Assembly: GCA_016508695.1 (NCBI GenBank)
Contig: VNKQ01000014.1
Coordinates: forward strand, 620,001-684,000
Origin: Hyphodiscus hymeniophilus
Lineage: Eukaryota > Ascomycota > Leotiomycetes > Helotiales > Hyphodiscaceae
DNA: 64,000 bases
Reading direction: 5' to 3'
Shown: piece by piece, positions 33,133 to 44,545 of the stretch
Layout of the letters: each line of letters opens with the position of its first letter
Numbering within the stretch: the first letter of the stretch is position 1
Notes under the pieces: model-generated
What the model saw: the letters and a program-made list of their open reading frames with translations, nothing else
Told to the model about the DNA's origin: nothing
Databases searched by the model: none
Translations under genes and position numbers: made by a program

Positions 33133-34080
33133 TGTGGAAGGAAAGGGAAAGCAAAGAATACCATTTACGTATTGTGTTGAATGAGTCCCATGCTGGATCT
33201 AGTGAGTTCTATTGCACCCTCATTACGAACAACTCATCTGAGTCCCTTCTTTCCAGTCTAACGATTCATACAGTCTATAACCTCTTATGATATAATCGCC
33301 AAAACACTTGCACGGGGAGCGTGCCTCTCGTTCGATTACACCCTGGCGTGCGAATACCTTTGATCCGTCCTAGGGCAAGATGCTATCTTATGACTGCTCG
33401 TAGATAGCGCTGAGGTCGAGGTATTTATTCAATAGGCTACCTTGATTCTTCAGAAGACCAAGCCATGCTGCAACTTGGTCGCGTCTGCATATCCAACTTT
33501 TTCTAGTATGCTCTGCATGTTTGTGGAAGACAATCGAGACGACCACGCACAGAAATTTGCGATAGAGCAAATTGCGGAAAACGAGCTACACGTACAGATT
33601 GGGGACCATAAACTCAGCGATGGGGTTGTTGACAAGGGGTGAAATCATGAGCAATGGAAGCTCGCCCAAGATCCAATGGAGCATGATCCTTGTGGAAACG
33701 GCGCAATAAGGCAGCCGGTCGGTTGTCTTCATCTCCTCCTTACACTTTTGACGACCCATTTCTGTACTCTCCTGAATGTTGCGTAAATTTCTCCTAAGTA
33801 TCCTCGGAATGTGGGCCAGGGATCATGACTTTTCTTGACCAAGGACCTACACTCGCCAGCTCCCTCACATGCGCTGAATGCTCCTTTGCCTCCGCATGCT
33901 TCCCGAATTCTCAACACACTGATCCAGCTATGACTGCGTGGCACTTCATATCCCCTAATAACCCCGACAAAGACTGTCAAAACTTGGTAGAGGCGTAATG
34001 TGAGTTTTCCAGACTCTGTACCATCACACAGGCAATAAAGTAACCAGTATGTGTACTCGTCGGTCATCCACACTTCTTTC
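33133..34080. other. Region downstream of SAP18 with unassigned minus-strand frames
   Basis: A minus-strand frame at 34112-33729 (127 codons, overlapping the end of the 34-kb membrane gene) is Cys- and Arg-rich, with 'YTYWLLYCLCDGTESG' and 'LYQVLTVFVGVIRGYEV'. It could be a further exon of that gene or a relic. Other frames at 33388-33635 are short. I cannot support a gene here. Confidence 0.35.
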
Positions 34081-34539
34081 CTACTGCGGGCCTTCCCACA
34101 AAACCACAACAAACCAGCAGAAGAAGTTGATCATGCATCCGAGGAGAAATCCCAGGCCGAAGCCGGATATGATGGCTATCATCAGACGGAAGATCAAGTT
34201 CTCGTGGGCTTGTTCAGTGATTCGATCATTGAGGAGAAGTGCTACCTTCTCGTTCATGGTCATATCTGGATGCTGGCCCATAAATTCGAAAACATCGGAC
34301 ATGATGTCAAAGTACTCGTAGAATCCTTTGCATTCTAGCGTTAATTAACGGCCTTCACATAAGGTCAGAGTTTGAATACCTTGGCGAACGATGAGGATAA
34401 TCGAAAAGACGATGCTACCCAAGGAGCCGCCTTGAATATTGCCATACTGACGTTGGCAGTTTGACGATTGAGAAGCGGCCATCTTATTGATCAATTGATT
34501 TGCGGTAATCGATTGATGATGGTTGACGAGAAGTCTCAT
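34081..34539 (-). CDS. Small membrane protein of unknown family (copy B), 137 aa
   Basis: Two exons, 34539-34380 and 34334-34081, joining in phase at 'IVRQ|ECKGFYEYF'. Hydrophobic segments: 'LGSIVFSIILIV' near the N-terminus and, near the C-terminus, 'LIFRLMIAIISGFGLGFLLGC' followed by 'MINFFCWFVVVLW'. The middle has 'FYEYFDIMSDVFEFMGQHPDM'. Its arrangement (FYE at the exon junction, then an amphipathic helix, a polar loop and two C-terminal helices) resembles the neighbour at 34668-35116, so the two may be tandem duplicates. No known family. The true end may lie further on. Confidence 0.5.
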
Positions 34540-34667
34540 TGTGGGAAGTACCCTATTGCTAAAAGTTGGTGATATCGCGTTCGAGAAGACTTCTTCACTA
34601 TCAGGGCGCCCTTCAATTGAGCGCTTGTAGCTGGATTCACTTTCATGGTGAATCCAACTTCCTCAAC

Positions 34668-35116
34668 TCACTCCATGTCTAAGACGCCCATATTGACAAG
34701 CAAACAATAGGAAAACAGGAAAAACGTGCCGTAGAAGAGCCACCAGAGATTTCGCTTGTTGAAGCAGCTTTCCAGAAGGTACTGAATCCATTTAAGCACC
34801 ACCAAAATCATCGAAATGACATCCACTATAAGCCCAACCACTATCACTGTGAGGTCACAAATTGACTTCAAAAGCGATATCGAAGCCACAAGCGCTACGC
34901 TGCATACAACACCTCGTATGAATGCGACGATAGGATCCTCGATTGTCGTTTCAGGTTGGAGGAGACTGGGGACCGTCTTCAAGGTAGCTGCGCAGATTCC
35001 AATCATCGATAAGTATTCTGCAGAGAAATTAGCCACCTTCTCGCAAAAAGTGAAACGTTGAAGCAGCTACTACCTTCGTAGAACTGGGGCCGTTCAAGCA
35101 GGAGCACATCGTCCAT
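34668..35116 (-). CDS. Small membrane protein of unknown family (copy A), 130 aa
   Basis: Two exons, 35116-35074 and 35017-34668, with a 56-base intron. It begins 'MDDVLLLERPQFYEEYLSMI'. Then 'GICAATLKTVPSLLQPETTI' leads to three hydrophobic helices: 'FIRGVVCSVALVASISLL', 'LTVIVVGLIVDVISMILVVL' and 'LWWLFYGTFFLFSYCLLVNM'. It has no cleavable signal peptide. The pattern suggests a small protein of internal membranes, or a fungal vegetative-incompatibility type accessory protein, but nothing proves this. It resembles copy B downstream. Confidence 0.55.
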
Positions 35117-35985
35117 CGTATTTTCGCTCAGATGGGTGAAGTAGCAACTGCGTACTTCAGATTGAGACTGGAATCAAAGCGTCCCAAAAATTAAATATGT
35201 GGTTCCAAGCTTCGAAGAGTCAAGTATCTAGAGTGCTTTCTTGGAATATTTTTCCGATGTACAGTCGTCAAATTGGACGATAGCGTTGTGGGTCGTGAAA
35301 GAGAGGAAAGCCTTCGCTAAAGCAACGTTATTCCCAATATCAGAGTCAAAGTAGGCAAGAAGTCTGCGGTCAAAATAAGAAACCAGAAAACGAAAGCAGC
35401 TTTCTTGGGCTATTACTTGATCCATGTGCTTCATATTCAGCGATCAGGAGCGTTTCTCAATGCGAATGTTTTGAGCTATTTGAATCGAGGAAAATACATT
35501 GATCGCCACTAGCCAACCCTTTCTACTTCCGATGAGTCGGCACAAGATTGAAATGGTAAATCCTTTATACTACTACAAAAACGCATTGGAGCAGTGACTG
35601 AGTTACGCCTTCCATTGGCAAACAAGGCAAGACAGAGCAGAAAGTTCAAGAATGACATACAAGAGACTACCGACTAATTGCTTGTAACCTACGATATGCT
35701 GGAACTCCAGATATTTCAAAGCTTCGTAGGCGCAAAGCTTAATACTCCAGAGCTTCCCTTCTGGGTGATCTCTATCTCGTGTCTCAAGGCCAAATTACCA
35801 TTGACTGTCAAACCCGAGAGCAAACGAAATGCCGCAATATATACCTCAAGTCCCAATGGAGTCGATACCTATGACAACAGACGTCACATAGCAGCCTCAT
35901 GTTGTGTTTCATAGGTAGGACTTTGATATTCCATTCCCTGCTTTATGTACAACCCGCAGCTCCTTTCATACCTCTCCGATTCAAT
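35117..35985. other. Intergenic with one weak ORF
   Basis: A minus-strand frame at 35434-35228 (68 codons, 'MKHMDQVIAQESCFRFLVSY' start) precedes copy A and could be a small gene or an upstream exon of it. A continuation in phase was not found. The rest shows nothing gene-like. Confidence 0.35.
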
Positions 35986-36368
35986 CTAAAATTCCACGAT
36001 CGTGTCACCCCTCCGCTTCCCTCGCATATTCCATTTGCCCTGCAAATTTGTAAGCACCATTCTTTTGATTCCATAGATATCACTCACGTCGGTTGTAAAA
36101 GCCAAATATCCCATGAAAGCCGGGAAAGCAACCATGTATGCGAGGGTGATTCTAGCCGTTCGTCCAGTCCATCTGAAGTATTTGTGTCGATTCACCATCA
36201 TGTCTGCACTCCTTTAGTCCCAATCATCAGTCCCGGATGGAGAGGTCTGGGGGCATACTGTTGTATTTGACCAAGGCCGGGTCCATCGCGAGGGGCTATC
36301 AAGAATGTCAGCATATATCCCTCCAAATGACAGTGAGGATTCTATACGGTATGGTTGAGGCCCGCCAT
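35986..36368 (-). CDS. NADH:ubiquinone oxidoreductase B15/NDUFB4-like subunit, 75 aa
   Basis: Four small exons: 36368-36348 (MAGLNHT), 36295-36259, 36203-36088 and 36039-35986; phases agree and give 75 residues. After splicing the protein reads 'MAGLNHTPLAMDPALVKYNN', then 'NRHKYFRWTGRTARITLAYM', one membrane helix ('AYMVAFPAFMGYLAFTT'), and 'GKWNMRGKRRGDTIVEF'. The 'YKYFRWTxRTA' box, the single helix and the 'RGKRKGDTI' C-terminus are those of fungal complex I B15 (NDUFB4-related) accessory subunits. The protein sits in the membrane arm of complex I in the inner mitochondrial membrane. The gene is easily missed because exons are 21-116 bases. It is head to head with the GST gene, 300 bases apart. 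Confidence 0.87.
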
Positions 36369-36669
36369 GATGCGTTGTGTTGGCGGTTGCCGTGGATTTG
36401 TCTCTGAGATGTCGTCCTCACCAAAGAATGAGGTTCAAGGAAGATGATGCGCCAAGCCCTGGATCAAAATTTCGCCGTTCCGAGGGATCCTGCGCAGGGA
36501 TCTGCTGTGGCCGAGGTTGAGTTAACTTGCTCCACCAGTTCTAGCTTTCCCGCTGCCAACTTTCATGTGCCATCTTATCCTTCCGGAATCTTTCTGATCC
36601 GATCTTTGCTTCCTCTTTCACACTTATACACAAATACTAGTAATTTGCTTTTGGAAACATCAATTGAAG

Positions 36670-37550
36670 ATGTCTACAACAGCTTCCGCAGACCAAACCA
36701 AGGTGAAGCTGTATTGGTACGTCATTGCTTCAATAAGGGTTGTTGGACAGTTTCTGATAATGCTAGGCTTGAACAGTCTCGGTCTCAACGTATCCTTTGG
36801 CTTCTCGAAGAATTGAAAGTCCCTTACGAACTCGAGATCTTCCATAGAAACAAGGAAACGCATCTCGCACCTCCAGAGCTCAAGAAAGTCCATGCTTTGG
36901 GGAAGTCACCAGTGATTTCAGTCACTCCGGCTGGCTCTAACGAATCCACTGTGATCGCTGAGTCTGCTTTCATTGTTGAGTACCTTCTAGATCATTTCGG
37001 ACGTAGCTCTACATTGCTGCCAAAAAGATACAAGGAAGGCCAAGAAGGTAGAGCTGGAGGCGAGACCGAAGAATGGCTGAGATTCAGATACTTTATGCAC
37101 TATGCTGAAGGAAGCTTGATGGGGTTTATGATGTTGGCACTCGTCGTATCCAGTAAGCTTCCTAATTCTGAAACGAGTTGCTTTAACTGACCTCTATTAG
37201 ATATCCAAAATGCACCTGTTCCATTCTTTATCAAACCCGTCACGAGAGGTATTGCGAACAAAATACATTCTGGCTATCTCGGCCCCAATTTCAAGACCCA
37301 CTTTGCGTTCTTAGAAGAACAGCTCAAGACTTCGCCCGAGAAGGGACAGTACTTGTGCGGTCCAAGGCTTACTGGAGCCGATATTTTGTTAAGCTTCCCT
37401 TTGATTGCTGGAAAAGGTCGCTCGGGGTTGACCAAGGAAGATTATCCTACGCTTTGGGCTTATGTTGAGAGAATAGAAGCTGAGCCAGGTTATCTGACGG
37501 CAGTAGAGAAGATCAAGGCAATTGATGGAAAGTTCGAGGCTAGTATCTAA
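36670..37550 (+). CDS. Glutathione S-transferase, Gtt1-like, 260 aa
   Basis: Three exons: 36670-36716, 36767-37152 and 37201-37550. The start at 36670 gives 'MSTTASADQTKVKLYWLEQS' after splicing; the longer upstream open frame is non-coding. The N-terminal thioredoxin-like domain has 'SRSQRILWLLEELKVPYELE', 'PPELKKVHALGKSPVI' (cis-Pro before Val) and 'AESAFIVEYLLDHFG' (Glu-Ser pair that binds the gamma-Glu of glutathione). The C-terminal helical domain includes 'LCGPRLTGADILLSFPLIA' (N-capping box and hydrophobic staple). Length and motifs match Gtt1 of yeast, which is associated with the ER, and related fungal GSTs used in detoxification and redox balance. Confidence 0.92.
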
Positions 37551-38109
37551 GTCATTCAATGCAACGATGAGGATGCCAGTCAGTCTTTGAGGCGGTCACC
37601 CAAGCCTTCGGCGCAAGTGGTGTTATTAAGTTGCAATTATATTCCAGCTGTAGCTTTCTGCTAGTTTTAATATTTAAGTCAAGCACTTGGATCCGCTCCG
37701 AGCTTTCATCAAATTGAGTAAACCTTTGTCTGGATGAAGTCTATTCAAGAATATTATGCACATTAAAACCACGTGATCATACCCACAGCTCATCTGCTTG
37801 GAGGTTGTTCCTTCGTATGTACTTGATGGTGCAAAGACGGAACTTAAGAATACAACTTCACTCCAAAGCAAAGGTAAACAACATACTGACGGATGATGCA
37901 AAGCGATTCGTATACGTCACGTGTCAAATATGTCTGTCCATTTTTTCTGCGGGTACAAACGAGACTCGATCAACGCAGAACGATTTTCCGAACTTCAGAC
38001 AAAGACTTCCAACAACGTTTCTCGAAACGGTTACAGTACACAATAACCCTGCCACGTATCTCTAAGAATTTTATTAACAGAATCCTACAGGCCATACAAA
38101 GTCTTCAAG
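37551..38109. other. Intergenic between GST and RRM gene
   Basis: About 560 bases: 3' flank of the GST gene and promoter of the RRM gene. No gene seen. Confidence 0.5.
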
Positions 38110-39913
38110 ATGGACAGCAATAACTGGCGAATTAAACGCGATCCTGCGGACGATCCACCTGTGCAAGCTCCTACGCGTTCATACCAGCAACGCCGCAACA
38201 ATGACTCAAGTTTTGGTGAAATTTCTTCTGGCAACAGACAGTCCTCATTCAACAAGAACAGCACGTCACGTGACCATCTGAGAGCACCTTTGGAGAATGG
38301 CAATGCTGCTACAGTAATTGATGAAGGTCGGAGACTTTATGTGGGAAATCTTCCGTATGAGGTGAGTCCCAATCACGTAGTTTATAAGGTCTCGGATGGT
38401 CAATCTGAATTGTGTCCGAGGAAGGCGAGCAAGTGAGTGTGTACTGACTGATACCTACCTAGGCCACGGTTGGGGATATTGAGAACTTGTTCGCAGATCT
38501 TCAGAATGGTATTGTATGTATTTTATACTACATTCCTACAGAGTGTTAACTCTAACCTTGTAATTAGGAAGCCATCAATAGTAGGTGACCCCTGACCAGT
38601 TCCTCATACTTGGGCAGACCTCTTCGAATTTGACCGTACAACAGCCCCAAAGTTTGTAAATCCGCGGAACCCATTAAACCAAACCTGAACTTCTTGATCG
38701 CTGGCTAACCTCAAGCCTCACAGTGTCTGTTGATCCCATGACCGGCCGCAATCCATCCTACTGCTTCGTAGATTTCTCGAGCAAAGACCTAGCCCAACGC
38801 ATCATAGAAGAGTACAATGGCCGTGATTTCATGCGTCGTCCACTCAAATTGAAGCCAGGAGTAAAGCATGGAGCTGGAGGAACCCGATCGAACTTCAGTT
38901 CTCGTGACGGTTCTGATACAAGGTATGCTCCGGATATCCCTTGCGCATCATTCAGCCGAGAGCATTCTCTAATGGTTCCTTAGCTCAACCCAACACAACC
39001 GGTGGAACAAGCTGGAAAGACCTGAAAGTGTTAGCTCTGCCTCAGAAGAAGGACGACGACTGTTCGTTGGTGGCCTGCCCAAATTCAAAAGCCAATACGA
39101 GACAGACGCTTCTATGCGAGAGCTTTTCGGAGGCGCAGGTGTGTTTCTCTTCCCCGGCTCCTGATGGATATCAATCAATCATTCGACGCACCTAAGCAAC
39201 TGCTAACTTGAAACTCCTCAGGTTTCGAGCCCCAAATCATCAGCAAGCTTGTCTGGCGCACGGAATCGAAGATTGGCCATCCTGGTAACAACAACTATTG
39301 TTTCGTTGATCTCAAGAGCGCACAAGACGCAACAGCAGCGATCGAGGCTCTGCATAAGAAGAAGAAATGGGGCTGGAACATCACAGTAAGTCAACCAAAA
39401 ACTTTCCATTCTGTTCAAGGGAATGACTTCTGAATAGGTCAACCATGCTACTGGCACCTCCGGAAAGCTGGCTGAGAGAAGACGTCTATTTGTCCGCGGA
39501 TTACCTGCTTTCCCAAAGTAAGTACTTCCTTTACCACTCCCAATCTCTTCTTCTCTAGTGTCACGCGTACTGACTCGCACAATCATAGCCAGGAAGCGGC
39601 CGAAGCCGGAGTCCGACAGCTGTTCGAAGGCTACGAAATTAGTTACATGACTAAACTATTCGCGCCCCGAGAGGAGAAGACAGAGGAGGAAGGCAATCAC
39701 CACTTCTGCTTTGTGGAGCTGAAGGACGAAGAACAAACGGATTCGGCCATGGCAGCAATCGATTGGAAGGACATGTGGGGATCGCAGGTTCGTGTCAAGC
39801 CGGCGATGAAGACAGGTCATGGTGCTTTGAAGCCGGAGAACATTGTTAGACCTTATTCATCATGGAGTGAAAGGATGGTTTCCTTACTTGAGCGCAAATC
39901 GGCCAATCAATGA
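38110..39913 (+). CDS. Triple-RRM RNA-binding protein, 412 aa
   Basis: Eight exons: 38110-38361, 38463-38513, 38568-38580, 38724-38922, 38984-39138, 39222-39385, 39438-39517 and 39589-39913. Phases agree throughout. The third exon has only 13 bases. RRM1 has RNP2 'RLYVGNLPYEATVGDIENLF' and RNP1 'NPSYCFVDFSS'. RRM2 has 'RLFVGGLPKF' and 'NNYCFVDLKSAQDATAAIEAL'. RRM3 has 'RLFVRGLPAFPNQEAAEAGV' and 'HHFCFVELKDEEQ'. The N-terminal ~85 residues are polar and disordered. Such triple-RRM proteins occur across filamentous ascomycetes; their RNA target is not known to me. Nuclear or cytoplasmic mRNA binding is likely. Confidence 0.88.
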
Positions 39914-40167
39914 GAATGATGGTGGAATGGGAAGCTGCCTGGAGGATTCCATCTCAGCGCGAGCCACTTGCGACTTCACATGCGCTACTTGTCAAATACC
40001 CTTAATCAATGGCATATGGGAAGCAGATAATGGTAGTAATTTGCTGAATCCTCGTTGATACGCAACAACTCAATTAACTCCATATGATCGTTTATCGTGG
40101 CAATGAATTCATCACAAAGCCGATCGAACACCGAAGTCAATAACTCCCCAATTGCCCAAATTCTTGC

Positions 40168-42972
40168 TCATTTACTCCGTGTTGGCAGCTCCGCTGCCTT
40201 TGAGCCTAAGAACTCTGCCGCCTGCTCTGCTGATACTGGAGATTTTTCTGACGTTCCGTCGTCGATCAATCCCAGCTTCGCCGACTTGACCTTGAACCAA
40301 AGTCTTGTTCGATTCTCGCCCATTTTCCCGCTCAGTAAATCTCTCTTCAACGGCCGTATGAACTTGTTATATAACTCAGGTTCCTCGTATTCTATCATGG
40401 CATCCCTCATAACCGTCATGTTCTCAACAGCCTGCTCCTCTGTCGTCCCAGCGCTTGTGCCAACAGCGTGCCTTTGAATGAGCTCAACAATGATATCCCC
40501 CATCTGCTTTGCCGCATCACGCAACAAGCCTGCGTTATCAGTCCCATCGGCATGGTCTAGCATCTGTCTGAATTCGGCAATCGAGTTATCTGGGGAGATC
40601 TTTTCTCGCCTTCTAGAATTCAAGAGCAGATCGATTTTGAGATCAGACAAAGGTTTGATTGCCTCACGTTTGCCTTTGCCTTTGACTTTTGGTGGTACTA
40701 AAGAAATATTAGAGTATACTCTTACTGCAAATTTCATAACCTACCTTGCTTTACATCGGCAGCCTGTTTGAGGGCGTCAAGTGCCGAAGCAGCTTTCTCG
40801 ACCAGATCTTGCGGTGGGTGGGAATACTTGATCAAAACATCGGCCGGATCACCAACATTTGTTTCCTCCGGGTGGGTAGCTCGTCTGCGAACAGCTTGAT
40901 TGATTCGGTGAAGGACTGGCGAATACGTATCTTCGATGGGCATGTACTCTGTGGGTTTCCTTGGTCCATATCAGCTACGTCCTCAATTCCCGATCAAAAC
41001 CCATTTCTCACCCATATTCATTCTTGCCAAACTTTGACAGATCCATACTGTCCACATAATCACTCATAGCTTCGACCAAATCGTCGTTAGGAAGATTTCG
41101 ATGTGTTTTGACGACAGCTCCAGAGGTTGTAATGACGCGGTCCAAGGGGGGGAATTTATACAATCTGACATCCTCAGCGAATGGTAAAGGAACATCAACG
41201 AGAGCTTCGATCTCATTGTCAATGATGGGCGCGAGAAGAATAATTTCTGGGTCTTTGCCCTCTTCGCTACCTTTGCGAACTGGACGGCAAAGTCGAGCAA
41301 CTGCGTAGGATTCCAGCTCATGAAGGGAGTGAATAAGGGACGATAGTGCCAATCTCGCTTTATCGTTTGTTGAGTCTGCAACGGTGATGCAGCTTTCTCC
41401 CATATTAAGATATCTTTCATACTAAGAAGTAGTTAGATAAAACGTCATAAAAGCAAACGATTGGCATACCTTGTCCCACGGTATAAAGCCAATGATCGTG
41501 AACTCCGCGAAGGTTTCCAATTTCACGATGTTTTGCTCTGCTTCGCTTATGGCTACTGCAGAACTACCATACGCGTATCCTTTGGCCAGCTCGTCTCGAT
41601 CGACAGTCAACTTTCCGTTTTCCGCTGTACTATCGTCCTCCGCGGCTTTCACTGTATAGACCCGGTCGTTCTTGACTGCGGCCATGTCACCATTGAAAGC
41701 TGGCGCATCGTCCATCTCAAGATCTCCTCCAATGGTGTGGGAAGAAGACTGGCCACTCATTGCACCTTTGGTAGGTCGGGAGACGACGGTACTTGCAGAT
41801 TCGGGTTTCTTTTGTTTCGTCTTGAAGTAACGATTGACATCAATGTACAGGGCTGTCTCCTCGTATTCTTTCCAATTTCCCAAGCTTAACTTACCTTGAA
41901 AGCAAGAATAAGGCCTTGTTGGCTTCACTTGGGGCATGGAGAGGTACTCAATTGCTTCGGCAACTGTGCCATAAGTGCCATCACAAAGCTCAACAAGTAA
42001 TCTGAGAGTATTTTCGCTGTTTTTCTTATAACATGTGAGTATGATTTTGCGACGCAATGGGGCTTACAAACCTTGATCTCAGACTTGTCTTCTTCCTTGA
42101 AGCCGTATTCTTTGTCGTCAAAGTCGATGCCACTATACAACCATCAACAGAGAGCATATATATGACCAAATGCGACTCACACCACCTTGAGTTCTATATC
42201 AACTCCTTTTATCTGTGAAGCGACTGTAAGAACTCTCGAGATTAGCTTTAGATATCCAGAACACAATTGTCAGTCAGCTTGTCTCAACAGGCATGGATAT
42301 GATATAATAGGGAATCATGCTCCGCCATCTCCAAGCCAATCTGGCATATAAATAGGTTGTTTGAAATACCCACTCTCATCAAGACCATCGGGATCCATAT
42401 GCCCTTGGCCATCCGTGAGCAGAACTATTGTACGCTTGTATTTGCCAGGCTTTCCGTCCTTCAACGCAGTCGCCTGCTGAATATGATCGATCGCGACCAC
42501 GATTGCAGATACTGCATCTCCGTCATTCGTTTCACTAGGTTTTATGTCTCTGTGTAGCTCCTTGAGATGGCTCATCTTTATACTTTCGCAGGGTTTGATA
42601 ATCGAAATATTTGGGTACTCTTCAGCATCAAGCTGGTGAGCGGTCTGGTCTGTTCGAAAGCCAATAACTCCCACACGATCAGATGCTCTGTTGTTTGACA
42701 AGGTGATGGCGATCTTTTCCCATACATATCGCATACCGAAGTCGAGCTAGGAGGCAGATCAGATCAGCGACTACTTGAGCTAGATGACTAGGGAGTTTAT
42801 CAAGACAGGCCTAGGGACTTATGTATCCAGATCCTGAATAGAGGAAACGCGCCAGAGCCAATCTTGCAATAAGAAGGTGGGAACGTACGTCGCTTTCAAT
42901 TCTACCACTGTGGCAGTCAGCAGTAGAGGCACCCAGGTCTACAATGTAGACAGTGGCTTCTTTTGCGGCCAT
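40168..42972 (-). CDS. ku80: Ku80, ATP-dependent DNA helicase II subunit 2
   Basis: Eight exons: 42972-42889, 42746-42374, 42223-42181, 42132-42072, 42024-41470, 41421-41012, 40959-40745 and 40697-40168. They join in phase to 756 residues. The N-terminal vWA domain starts 'MAAKEATVYIVDLGAS' and includes 'RTIVLLTDGQGHMDP' and, across splices, 'LDEIASQIKGVDIELKVV' plus 'GIDFDDKEYGFKEEDK'. The Ku core beta-barrel has 'GKLSLGNWKEYEETALYIDV' and 'ESYAVARLCRPVRKGSEE' up to 'EYMPIEDTYSPVLHRINQ'. The C-terminal helical domain ends in 'AAEFLGSKAAELP'. Ku70/Ku80 binds broken DNA ends, starts non-homologous end joining and protects telomeres. It is convergent with the RRM gene and divergent from the TMEM205-like gene. 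Confidence 0.96.
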
Positions 42973-43228
42973 GACCTTCGTATTTGTCCCTTGGATGATG
43001 AAGAATCCCACGATTCGAAGGGGGACGCGTTCTGCAGAAGATCCACCAGAATCTGTTCAGGCAGCAAACACGAGATCACGTGAAGCAAGCCTCGGCACTT
43101 CAAAGCGTCATGATTTCATCGTACCATTCATTTGCTTGGAGCATTAATTTCCGAATTAAGCAGCATCCACGAAGTTTCTCTACTCGAATCTTCAAATTCT
43201 GATCTTTAATCTCGGAATCAATAACAAT
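42973..43228. promoter_or_regulatory. Divergent promoter of Ku80 and TMEM205-like gene
   Basis: 256 bases between the two start codons. A sequence shared by two genes that face away from each other; no clear motif was seen. Confidence 0.5.
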
Positions 43229-44093
43229 ATGCCTGACTTGTCAATATTCAAGGACCCAGCTCCGTACCATATCATTACGTACGTCGTGATCGATTGAGCT
43301 CTAGACGACGCTAACAGCCCATAGGTATGGCACTCTGCTAGGAACTCAAGTCTTTCAAGTCAGTATTCTTCATTTATATCTTTCCAGGTTTCTCGTGCTA
43401 ATATGTTCTCTACACAGAGTTTCATTGGTGGGGTGGTAGCATATAAAGCCCTCCCTCGGCCACAATTCTCTCAGTTGCAGGAGAAGATCTTTCCGGTCTA
43501 CTTTGGCAGTACGTATGCTTCGTAGCTATTTTGTTCTGCATGCTGTGGATTGTCACGAAAGCCAACCCTTTGTTTAAACTGGAGAGGGATTCTTCCGCGA
43601 GGACATCTCAATCCTTCTGAGCCTTCCTCTGTTCGTATCCAAGAATGAATGTGCTGACTCTTATTTAGTGCAGACCATCTTTCCTACCGTGCTCGCTCTT
43701 ACCTATCCCGGTTCTTTACTGCTCGGCACACCATCGAGTATTAAAGGCGCATTTGCAGAAGTTAACAGATGGTCGGTTCTGGTACCTCTGGGAACAATGT
43801 TCTTATCGGGGCTCATTAACATGCTATATGTTGGACCCAAGACGACAAAAATAATGAAACTGAGGAAGCACCAAGGTATGTAGTCAGGCTGAATGACTTG
43901 AGGCTCGTTGCTGATGTCCACTGTAGAGACTAGAGATGGAAAGAAGAGCTACGACGCTGGGCCCCACTCCACTGAGATGCAGAATTTGAACAGGTCTTTT
44001 GGCATGATGCATGGGATATCATCCCTGATCAACATGGGAGCGCTCGTTGCGACAATATCATATGGCTTCACTCTTGCTGCGAGAATCCATTAA
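43229..44093 (+). CDS. TMEM205/DUF4149-like membrane protein, 182 aa
   Basis: Five exons: 43229-43278, 43325-43358, 43418-43508, 43669-43875 and 43927-44093, all in phase. The protein begins 'MPDLSIFKDPAPYHIITYG', then 'TLLGTQVFQSFIGGVVAYKA', 'LPRPQFSQLQEKIFPVYFG' and 'MQTIFPTVLALTYPG'. Further helices are 'WSVLVPLGTMFLSGLINML' and, after 'VGPKTTKIMKLRKHQ', 'MMHGISSLINMGALVATIS'. The pattern (four helices, 'LQ.k.FP.YF', 'P.t..im..R...E...G', 'F...H..s...Nl') is that of the TMEM205-like domain. Its fungal role is unknown; human TMEM205 is linked to cisplatin resistance. The third intron is 160 bases long, much longer than the others. Confidence 0.88.
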
Positions 44094-44545
44094 GCACGGC
44101 TTCCGGTATTTAAATAGAGGAGATGCAACTTTTGAATTGATGAAGCATCGAGCTTACGAAGTGCACATGTGAGTGACCATGTGTATGAGGATTTCACAAG
44201 TCCTCAGTCATTCTCGATCGACATTAATAAGCTTGCGTCAGTAGCCAGCCTTGGGCTGGTAGGGTGTGGACGGTGATTCTGTGAGACGTCAACTGTTAGT
44301 GTTACAACTTACTACCTCGAGCGCGGTGAGAACCAATTTCTTTCGTCCTTTATGGTGATGAGTCCAATCTAGATCAGCTTATAGATCATGGCGCTCTTCA
44401 AAGCAAGCTCACGTCCGTTCTAGCTTCCTTCAATTGCTCAAGCCTTTTGCCCGTTTCAAACGCAATCGCTCAAATCAATTCATTCCTCGAGCGCTCAGGA
44501 AATGCAACACTGAAAAGAGGCAAAGATAACGTCAAAAGGGAAACC
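44094..44545. other. Intergenic
   Basis: About 450 bases between the TMEM205-like gene and the 2EXR pseudogene. The frame upstream of 44546 is open to 44447 without family character. Confidence 0.4.

Noticed and set aside
35899..36270. 123-codon plus-strand ORF
   Set aside because: Antisense to the complex I B15-like gene, which has family support.
36444..36669. Upstream part of the GST ORF
   Set aside because: The GST fold starts at 36670 and the open frame runs through the first intron; the upstream part looks like promoter.
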